From the NCBI RefSeq assembly GCF_037975245.1, contig NC_092572.1, positions 24,587,989 through 24,651,988 on the forward strand: DNA of 64,000 bases, given 5' to 3'. The notes below the pieces were generated by a model. It was given only the letters and a program-made list of their open reading frames with translations, was not told where the DNA came from and did not search any database. Shown piece by piece: positions 55,355-64,000 of this stretch. Within the stretch, counting starts at the first letter, position 1. Every line of letters begins with the position of its first letter. Both the position numbers and the translations under genes were made by a program. The DNA is from Apostichopus japonicus (lineage: Eukaryota > Echinodermata > Holothuroidea > Aspidochirotida > Stichopodidae).

Positions 55355-58300
55355 GTAAATATGGATATTTATCTCAAACATTCTCTCTTTATTCAAATAA
55401 AAGGTTATATACAATGGCAGAGTTCTCCATTTTGAAAAGTTGATTTATTGTCTTATTTAAGGTGATTGTGGATGATCATAGACTCTCCCAGCCGTATCAT
55501 TTTCGCCATACCACGTTTGAAGTACTTATAGCCTCGCTTCTTAGTACAATTTGACATGTTCGTGTTAGGCATGACAAAAAAGAATAATTTTGATGCCCAA
55601 TTCCTAGCATGATATAATGTAATAAGAAATGCATCATTGGATGTCTTAAGAGTTAATACTGCATGATGTTTACTACTTATAATAATGAAGGTCATTCAGT
55701 CCTTTGTGTTACCCAATCAACTTCAAAATTAATGGAAAAAAAGCTAACAAGAAAATGGGAAAATAGAAACAATTATAGCACACTTGTAGATCTATACGCA
55801 TTTATTTAAGATTCTTTGCATCGCTTTTGTCAACGTGGTACAGTTGAAATTTCTGTGCCTATATTATTTCTTCAAAGAGGGGAAAAATGTACAAAACCCA
55901 TACGCTTGATCTCTTTTTCCATTCCCAGAGACACAGAGAGAAAGAGATATTCGACAATATCCAAGCCCGTTCTGTATTCTCTCCACATCTGATCATAATA
56001 CTTCCATCACTTTTAACACATTCTTATAAGAGAGAAAAACCTGTATTATATCAAACCTGATTTTTCTTTGGTGCCTTAAGTTTCATGCGCATTCTCTCAT
56101 GTCCAGAGAGAGAGAGAAAGTCATTCTTATCGAAATTTGTCATTTCACAGGTTTACAGAATTTTGCACACGTTTCTCAAAACCACGATTTCTTATTCTTT
56201 CTTGTCAGAGTTCGCTCCGGAATTGATGATAAGTTTATCAACTATGATAACTATAGCGATGACGTCACATACGATGCTGTTGATGCTATTGTTGAAGTGT
56301 TAGGTAGGTTGCGTGAGAAAAATAAGGAATGAGAAGGTCAACTCACCTTGCAAAATATCCCCCCCCAAAAAAAAAAAAAAAAATCGGTTGACCCCAAAGC
56401 AAGAACGACAATCATCGATAATAGTCACTGTAACACAACTAAGGAAAGAAAAATGATTATTGTAGAATTTGTCAATTATAGTGAAGATAACTTGTTGGTT
56501 GTAAACTATATATTTCGATATAAGGAAGATACAACAATACACGAAATAGAATAAGAGATAGCTAGCGTATGTAGTCAGGAAGAGGGACTTTTCCATGAAA
56601 TTGATAAAATTCGATAACAGGAAAGGAAAGACTTAATGAAGAGAAGCCTTAGACGTTATGATGATTGGACTTGTCAAGGTATATTCAAATAATGATAACT
56701 ATTTAACCGTAGTTATCATGGACAATTGAGTATGAAAATAATAATGATCAATTATAATTTTTTTCAGGAATGACAAGAAAGGAATTATCGCGATTACATT
56801 TCATATTATAACTAATGAACTTACTTACATTAGCTAACAAACAACTTGGATTTGAAAAAATGTGACCTCGAAATAAAATAAATTTAAATAGAAATCTCAA
56901 TGGTCTTTCGTAGCAGTGAAACATATTTTTATATTTTTTCTCCATTTTTATTTCAATTTTTCTTCCAAATGGACTGCGAGTTAAGAAAGATCTTTAAAGA
57001 CTAGTGCAGTACTTCATAATGACTTTGAAATTGAATTATGATGTTCAAAGATGTTATATGTGTTGTTTGAAAATAAATTCAAGTTGACTTCTTAATTTTG
57101 ATACATTGTTTTTTATGTCTACCTTATTATTTATATCAGAGTATGTTATCTCATGTTAATAAGATTGGTCAAATGGTCAAAGCTGTTATGAAACCCTATA
57201 CGAAGTATCGTCAGAGAACATAATATATGTTAGCTACGTGCATTTAAAAAAAATCAGTGGTATTAATGTATCGATGTACCGTTGAACTTCTAAGAATACG
57301 TATTCGTTACATATATGTGTCAATTTCAAAACATAAAGTTTCAAGAGTACCGAAAACGGTGTACTATCAACTTTGCACATGTTTATTTCAAACACAAAGT
57401 TTTGATTTGTACGTATGCATATCATGATGTAGCTGTCGACTACTATCAAAACAAACTGATTTTGGTTCATTGTTGATATTATTCGATGATAAGTTTATGT
57501 TATATGCTAAAAAAAACATAGCACGCAACATCTCAAGTTTCACGACAAACAATGAAGAAGTTTGTACCGATCTGTGGCGAGCATCGTAATCCACATTTGC
57601 GTTGTGCACACATGACTTTTTCCATCTATTAAAATTGTATCGTTTAACATACATCATTTAAAAATAACGCATCATGCAAAATAAGGTCTTGCTTTCTTGC
57701 TTTCGAAAGAATTACAGTTTTGTCATTATTGAAATGACTGTTCGAAATGAATATATTGCAGAATGCTTTTTATCATTCCAATCAAACCATGCAGATTTTA
57801 CGTCTCGAAGAAGAGTATAATTACACTTCAATATTTGCAGTTCTCAAGCAATTCGGAGAAAGTTTGACACCGACCACGAACCATAATTGTGATTTTCCTA
57901 ATGATGGATATTTTGTCACGTTCATTGTCTTTAATGTGATTGAAACAGGCAGGTCTCTTAACTTCATCATGAAACTTACGACTACAGTTATTAACGAGTA
58001 AAAAGAAACGTATTTAAACTAAAGGTAACAACAGATAATTATAATACGGAAACCAGAGTAAATCTTACAGCCTTAGATGCAGCGCGTGACTTAATATTGT
58101 GTTTCTTGCTTGCTCTCCCATGTTAAATTACTACTTGATAATAATAATAATTATTATAATTAAAACAAAACATCAGTGTCATTGAGGAGCATTTCCATAA
58201 CAACCGATTTTGATGTTTCTTTAATTCTCTATAGGGTTGGACAAGGACATAACATGGCAAGTTTTTGGAATCTACTGGGTTGTTTGGTGCATGCGCATAA

Positions 58301-61300
58301 AGTACGATTCGTTATTCCACATACTTGGTCGAACGTTAGAAGACTTTATTGCCAATCTGGACTTTCTTCACAGTGTGTACATGAAGACTATGTATCCACA
58401 AATCATCGTGCCGTCCTTTCGAGTAGAGAGACTACCAAATCAAGAACTCATTCTCCATTATTACTCAAACAGGAAAGGCTTACATGGTATTGTTACAGGT
58501 ATGGATGCATGACTGTTGAGATATATTGGTCAGTGCTATTCAGTATAGTACAAACTGACTAATCAGGTTCATCCTACATAAATAATGAAATAGGAATGCG
58601 ATACATGGCAGCGTAACAAGTATGAATACATGTTAGGATATCTGAGATTGGTCAGTCCTATTCAGTATAGTCTGATTGACCAATCAGGTTCATCCCTTCA
58701 TTAATAATGGAATAGGAAAAAGGCCTAAATGGCAACGTAACACGTATGAATACATGTTATGATACGGTGTCCTAGTCAGTATCGATCGACTACCCATTCA
58801 GATGTACATGTATAAATAATGAAATAGACCAACATGGCAGCAAAACATGGAGGTAAGGGGTTGGGGTGCATCAGACTTCCAATTTCTAAAATTTGATAAT
58901 ATAAGTACACAGCGTCGTCTGCACTGACAATATTGAAACTGTTACTACATGAATTTCTACTTAAAATGATGAAAATCATTTTGTATCACTTTGCACCCCT
59001 TCCAATCTATCTCTCAAGATGTGTTTCGAGTTCTATATCATAAAGGCTACTTTCTTTTGTTTTATCATGTTCATTATGTTCACTATTCTACATCACATAT
59101 TATACAACACCTAATTATATTCCGGCCATTTGATTGGTCAATTGCTCGTCGATTGCATGCAAAATCCGCTCTATTGCACTCTATGAAATAGAACCATGTG
59201 TTATACTTTTTTGATAGCACTTTTTTCAATGGTAAGAGAGCAGAGAAACCTGTCTGTTCAAAACAATCTGTTGCATGAGTGTTTTTACATCCAATTATAT
59301 CCAAATTTGAAGGTGTTGTATAAAACAAATAATGAATGGTTTCCATTCGTGCAATAGTGCAAATATTTCATTCGTTGAAAGATGTAATTTGTTCCATTCA
59401 ACTCGGCTGCGCCTCGTTGAATGGAACATTTCATCTTTCATCTCATGAAATATTTGTATACTAATCACTCAACACAAGACTTGAAATATTCCTAATCTTG
59501 TTTCTCTATGTTTGTTTGTACAGGAATTGTAAGGGGCGTGGCACGTATCATCTTCATGACAAATATAAAAATGTTACTGCTTAGATTTAACATAGAAACT
59601 CAAATGGGCATTGTCAAGGAACATTACACTTTTCACATCAAGAAACTAGAAAGCAATCTACCTCCTCTTGAGAAAAACGGTTTCATCTCTCAATCGGTAA
59701 GAAAACATAATTATCATTGTTTCAATGGTAGTAAATAATTAAAGTACAATATGTCAGTCAATACAAACGTGGTTGTGTCTGGTACATAGGCCTATCATCT
59801 GAGTATGTGTAGTAAAAGTATCAACGAGGTTTATGCTTTTTCTTTTATGTTAACGAATGGTCGTTTCCATTGACTTCTCGTGTACGCCATAAGGTCCCAC
59901 ATACAGGCGAGTAAGTGGAATGTGAGGCTGACGCTATCTTCACGTACAAATCTGATAATGTTGATTAAACTAATTCTTCATTCTATAACTGGATTTTGGT
60001 ATTTTGCAAGTTACTTAGAAGAAGATAAAACGGCAAACAAAGGCAAATGGCGAACGGAATAGATATCGGTCAGTCCATATGTAATATTTTTGGATGAAAG
60101 CCAAGGCTCTCTCATATCTTACATATACTTGGTAGACAACGTGCAAATGCGATAGACACCATTTCGTATACCTTCATCATACCCATATCCGCCATACACG
60201 CACAATGCATTATGGGAAACATGAAAGTGATTTGAGATTGTTCGGCGAAGTAACGCTTGCATGCATAGACCTGGCTCTATGAATTATTCAATTTCCATAC
60301 ACATCAAACTGTTTTTATACAAAAGATTATAAAAAAGTTTAAAAAAAATGTTACCAAAAAAGGTGCTGCATGGCGTGTGTAGTTTCCGTTTTTTCTTTTT
60401 CTTACTCTCAATTTCATATATGCTACATTTACCATCCTAAACTGTATTCCAATTTAATTCAAAATATGTTAATATCAAAATAGACTACGATTCCACCTTT
60501 TTTTGAAATTATCAAGTCAAAGTTTGATCCTGGGGTTATGTTTCAACAATTGTACAGATTAAATTAACTGTGTATATAAAGCAATTTCCGTGACTGAATT
60601 AGTAATATGATGGTTAATCTAATCGAGCATGTTGTGAAGTGACTCTTGAAAGCTTTGGTTTGAACGTCGAGTAAGGAGACTGATGTTTTTGGGGGCTAAT
60701 CTGTAACCTTTGTATTTCTTAATCGACTTAAATTTAAAGAAACGCTGATGTAATAGTAATGTACATATGTTGTCTACAAAGATTTTTCAGTTCGCCAGAT
60801 GAATTTCCGATGAAAGCTCAAGTATGAATTTAGTTAACTTCGTATTATTCAATAAGATTTAGGTCGTTCTTTTTATGTCATCGGTCGCGTGTATTTAAAG
60901 AAGGGCCTGCATGATGGGACAGTTTATATCATTCATATCATCATAAAGAAATAGATAAATAGTATACTTAATTGCAAAATATAATGGTTTGCCAATTGAA
61001 GTTGGAATTTTGATAATAAATTCTTCCTTTGTTTTTGTTTCTCTTCTTTGTATTGATTCCTGCATGGTTCTTCAAATAGATTCAAATCATTATTCGAGTG
61101 GACATTTTTTTTAACACTGTTTCTTCCCTGACAGGACTGGATGTCCATTTTAGACACTGACTGGAAAGGTTCACCGGAGACTTTGGATGATTTAGCTGCC
61201 AAAGTAGAAAATACTGACCAGTTACAAGGGAATTCTCAAAGAGATTTGCAAGAAAATATGCCGGCGGTTGAAATCAAACATTGCCCCTTCGATTACGGTG

Positions 61301-63452
61301 CCTCTGCAACTCCATTAGATTCTGGTGTCGGCAGTGTAGTCCCATTCATAGATAACGCAATTATCTGTGAGGCACAACCTTATCACGTGATATTTGATGA
61401 GGACCTTAACATTAGACAAATGGGCAACACCGTACAGATGATTTCATCGAGGGATTTGACGAAAACAATAAAATTTGGCGATATTTTTTATTTGGAGCAT
61501 CCACAAATTGACCTAACCGCTAGAAACATCCTTAAATATCTAGATATGATCTTTATGATGCAAATAACGAAGGGTAAAGATGAAACGAATGGGAAAAGAC
61601 TAACCTTATCTCTACGAGGTATGTGTATATGTCGTATATTATTATTTTTGTCAATATATGTCACATGTTATATGCACACAAATAATGTCTCTCGGTACAT
61701 CAAGGTTATGCAAAGGGACAATACAAATACACATGCATATGTCTCGAATAGGATTATGTAATAAACTATTAACGAAGATCAATTATGACACTTCAACCGG
61801 ACTGTGACGTCAATGACTATCACATTATCTCCTTAAAATATGGTACAATAGTTATAACACCTGTCGGACTAAGACATGTGAGTGGCACGTTATTAGATGA
61901 ATGCATAATACATCCAATTATAATTAATTAAGCGAATAAGTAGATTAATTTATTCGTATTAATAATATGTACATTTTGTAATAACACGAAACCTAACCCA
62001 TAGCTCAATTCTATCATATACATGATATCACTTCAACAAATTCTCCAGGACAGATCATATGGATGAAGAGGCAACGACTGTTCCTATTCCTGGGTTCTCC
62101 GATGCTCACCTCTTTCGAAGACCTTCAACAAAGGGGTATGCATTTCTCAGATATTGCAGCCCATGACGTCACACGCGACCTTATCCTCTTCAATCAACAG
62201 AGGATAGCTGAAGTCGAGTTGGCTCGGCAACTTGAGCAGAAACAAGAAGAATTGAGAGTCTTGATGAAAGCCTTAGAATTGGAAAAATCTAAGACGGACT
62301 CACTTCTTTACTCGATGCTGCCAAAAGAGGTCGCTAATCTTCTAAGGGAAGGCAAAGCAGTTGTAGCTGGTAAGAAAAAATCAGTAAAATTGTCATTGGT
62401 ACGAGAACATGAGTGTCGTAAGTTGGTGTTTCTGCATTGCAATAACTACATGCACACAGAATAAGTTTCCAAATCGACATAAAGAAGCAAACATGAATGG
62501 ATGGATTATAATGTTCTACATCAACATTTGTTAATGTACACTGGTACTTCTACAATCAATATAACATACGTGATTATTCCTTCAGCGACATAAGTGGAAG
62601 CATACAAACGTGTTTCTGCATGGACATACAGAAGGAAACATGGCAGGATGTATTCTTGTGTTCCCACATAAACATAAATCCATGCATACGTTAGAACAAT
62701 CAAACTGATACTTTTAAATGAAAACAATTAAACATATAGACATTTGTGTTCTTATAACACCGTGATCTAGAGGTTGACAATATGATATAATTTTAATTTG
62801 TTATTAGCTGGGGAAACCAGCTACCAACAGTGCAGGTTATTTCCATAACAGAAGCTCATCTATTAAAGTGATAAACAGCGTATTAGAAATCCCATAGAGT
62901 ATACTTTTTCCTTTTTAATGGACTGCTTAGATAAGATTTTGAATTGTTCGATAAGTATAAACACTCTTTTCAGTTCGTATCCTTCTTATTCATGCTAACT
63001 CACTGGAGAAACGCTGATCTTTCTGATATTATTAGAAACAGAGGGGAAAAATCAGTACTTTTGGTAGCAAACTTAATAGATAGTAAAATTTAATATTTAA
63101 AAAAAGGATGGTCAATACAACTGATTTCGCTATTAAATGGTTTAACTAAACCATGTTGTTCTAACAAAGTGCACTTCATTTGACCACCACGATATGTCTG
63201 TTCTATTCAGATTGCTCAAGATTTTAAAAGCAATTAAGTTGTTACTCCATTTTGTCGAAATATTTTCATCAAAAGTAAATTAAAGTGTTGTTCTTACCTC
63301 CAGGTGAATTTGATGAAGTCACGATTCTGTTCAGTGATGTGGTTAAATTTACTGATATGTGCTCCAGCTGTGAGCCAATGAAGATAGTTCATTTACTGAA
63401 CGAAATGTACACTAAATTTGACCAACTTACAGAGAAACATAGTGTTTACAAG
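55281..63452 (+). CDS. GUCY1B2: Soluble guanylate cyclase beta subunit, beta-2-like (3' end missing; spliced gene)
   Basis: Seven exons join in phase to 520 residues. The protein would make cGMP from GTP in the cytosol on NO binding, normally as a heterodimer. Numbering assumes one upstream Met. Heme-NO-binding domain about 2-190: heme-ligand His at about 103 (NLDFLH) and Y-x-S-x-R at 133-137 (HYYSNR). HNOBA/PAS-like domain about 270-400 ([17 protein letters not shown]). Signalling coiled coil about 405-455 ([20 protein letters not shown]). Catalytic domain starts near 472 ([15 protein letters not shown], with the first metal-binding Asp). The second metal site and the rest of the domain lie beyond the right edge. 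SFRVER and LHYYS-x-R-x-GL-x-x-IV-x-GI fit vertebrate beta-2 better than beta-1. The beta-2 call is from memory, not from a tree. Confidence 0.93.
56209..56303 (+). CDS. GUCY1B2: Guanylate cyclase exon: heme-NO-binding domain, part 2
   Basis: Acceptor TTCTTGTCAG ends at 56208, donor GTAGGT at 56304, phase 2 to 1. Encodes [20 protein letters not shown] and [13 protein letters not shown]. In-frame TGACGTCA at 56260. Confidence 0.9.
56304..58234 (+). other. Intron within heme-NO-binding domain
   Basis: 1.9 kb, AT-rich. Phases on both sides match directly and the encoded protein aligns without a gap, so no further exon is expected. Short open frames at 57747-58001 and elsewhere show no family motif. 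Confidence 0.7.
58235..58498 (+). CDS. GUCY1B2: Guanylate cyclase exon: heme-NO-binding domain, part 3 (heme ligand)
   Basis: Acceptor TCTCTATAG ends at 58234, donor GTATGG at 58499, phase 1-1. Encodes [18 protein letters not shown], the heme-ligand His codon at 58369 in [20 protein letters not shown], and [16 protein letters not shown]. Confidence 0.96.
58499..58850. repeat. ~120-bp minisatellite starting at the splice donor, about 3 units
   Basis: Units begin GTATGGATGCATG (58499), GTATGAATACATG (58620) and GTATGAATACATG (58744). They share ATTCAGTATAG, AATCAGGTTCATCC and AATAATGRAATAG. The first unit contains the functional donor of the heme-ligand exon. Confidence 0.85.
59100..59458. repeat. 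Foldback sequence with strong hairpin in cyclase intron
   Basis: Arms of about 43 bp (59360-59402 and 59416-59457, CAAATATTTCAT...GTTCCATTCAAC) flank a 13-bp GC-rich loop. A separate inverted pair, TTATACAACACCT, lies at 59100 and 59312. Probably one or two decayed MITE-like insertions. The hairpin ends about 65 bp before the next exon. Confidence 0.7.
59524..59696 (+). CDS. GUCY1B2: Guanylate cyclase exon: end of heme-NO-binding domain
   Basis: Acceptor TTTGTACAG ends at 59523, donor GTAAGA at 59697, phase 1 to 0. Encodes [20 protein letters not shown] and then [13 protein letters not shown], the last strand of the H-NOX fold. Confidence 0.9.
59697..61134 (+). other. Intron between heme-NO-binding and HNOBA domains
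   Basis: 1.4 kb of AT-rich sequence with no repeat or exon recognised. Confidence 0.7.
61135..61618 (+). CDS. GUCY1B2: Guanylate cyclase exon: linker and HNOBA domain
   Basis: Acceptor TCCCTGACAG ends at 61134, donor GTATGT at 61619, phase 0 to 1, 161 codons. A variable acidic linker is followed by [20 protein letters not shown] and [14 protein letters not shown], then LTLSLRG. The H-x-x-x-x-F-x-x-x-HP-x-x-x-x pattern is typical of HNOBA. Confidence 0.95.
62049..62369 (+). CDS. GUCY1B2: Guanylate cyclase exon: HNOBA end and signalling coiled coil
   Basis: Acceptor ATTCTCCAG ends at 62048, donor GTAAGA at 62370, phase 1-1. Encodes [40 protein letters not shown], the coiled coil [20 protein letters not shown], and [17 protein letters not shown], which leads into the catalytic domain. 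Confidence 0.96.
62370..63303 (+). other. Intron before the catalytic domain exon
   Basis: 0.9 kb with nothing recognised. Confidence 0.7.
63304..63452 (+). CDS. GUCY1B2: Guanylate cyclase exon: start of catalytic domain
   Basis: Acceptor CTTACCTCCAG ends at 63303, donor GTGAGC at 63453, phase 1 to 0. Encodes [20 protein letters not shown] and [25 protein letters not shown]-x-F-T holds the first of two metal-binding Asp residues. The next exon, expected to start V-E-T-I-G-D-A-Y, is not in the window. Confidence 0.95.
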
Positions 63453-64000
63453 GTGAGCAATGACATCTAAGATGGCATCTGATCCATGATTGGTTCAATA
63501 TTACCTACTTATTACCTACATAAATATTCATCAAATCTATCAATGAATGAACCAATCATGAGTGAGAAAGAAAACAACACCTGGTCCAAATTTGTGGTTA
63601 TGTTATTCCTTGTCTGAAAATAGGGGCTCCGGAACTAGACGTCTGAAAATGGCCCGAACAATTGTTTATGTATTTCTTTATTCGGGAACCGTGTGAATTA
63701 ACGAGTGGAAACTTGAAGGTCAAAAGTGCAAACTGTGAAAGACCTTGCGGGAGTTTCAAAGGAACTTAAAAGACTTAAAGAGGTATAGTATCACTTCATG
63801 ACAGTAGAGATCTTCAAGAGATTTGCGTTTCATATTATAATGATGCATTAAGCTTGTAATACGATACTGTCACGGTTGGATTGCTTGCCATTTTGGCCAA
63901 TGTTCTCTATATTTAGAATTTCAATCCCAAATTTCAAAATTAATTTTTTGAAATTAAAAAAAAAGTAAAAATATAATCGTGAAATCTTTCACTCTGGCAA
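63453..64000 (+). other. Start of next cyclase intron
   Basis: No catalytic-domain exon found before the right edge. Confidence 0.7.

Noticed and set aside
57747-58001. Extra cyclase exon within the 56304-58234 intron
   Set aside because: The flanking exons join in phase with no gap in the heme domain, and the frame shows no family motif.

Overview
The window is animal nuclear DNA: AT-rich, with large introns, GT-AG splice sites, intronic SINE, LINE and MITE remnants, and many simple repeats. Gene content and repeat style suggest a marine invertebrate. An echinoderm or related deuterostome is my best guess, but the sequence alone does not fix the species.

Region 1 (1-35.6 kb, + strand): one long gene, a DSCAM-family cell adhesion molecule. 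Thirty coding exons can be joined with consistent phase. They give about 2116 residues in the order Ig2 to Ig9, FN3-1 to FN3-4, Ig10, FN3-5, FN3-6, one transmembrane helix and a cytoplasmic tail of about 615 residues. The tail ends in Thr-Val-Val, a class I PDZ ligand. The signal peptide and Ig1 lie upstream of the window. The introns hold the most unusual material: a possible alternative membrane-anchored first exon (10355-10580), a triplicated half-exon of FN3-4 (19.5-20.0 kb), a dense TGCATG (RBFOX-type) cluster just after the Ig10 exon (21.9-22.3 kb), and a possible alternative last exon that would remove the PDZ ligand (about 35.0 kb).

Region 2 (35.6-55.3 kb): intergenic, with no convincing protein gene. 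It holds the DSCAM 3' UTR with a 33-bp triple repeat, two copies of one tRNA-derived SINE in opposite orientation, a third tRNA-like SINE, a 392-bp foldback MITE with a possible 7-bp target duplication, one copy of a MITE family built of tandem ~93-bp units (two more copies lie in DSCAM introns), and long TA tracts.

Region 3 (55.3-64 kb, + strand): the 5' part of a soluble guanylate cyclase beta subunit, closest by motif to beta-2. Seven exons encode the heme-NO-binding domain (proximal His and Y-x-S-x-R motif intact), the HNOBA/PAS-like domain, the signalling coiled coil and the start of the cyclase catalytic domain. The gene runs off the right edge. The initiator Met is probably on a separate upstream exon that I could not locate.

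Across the window two ACGT-core palindromes, TGACGTCA (22 found by eye) and TCACGTGA (10), are far more common than base composition predicts. Both genes are of a kind expressed in neurons: DSCAM in neurite recognition and synaptic targeting, the cyclase in NO/cGMP signalling. Nothing in the sequence shows that they are co-regulated.
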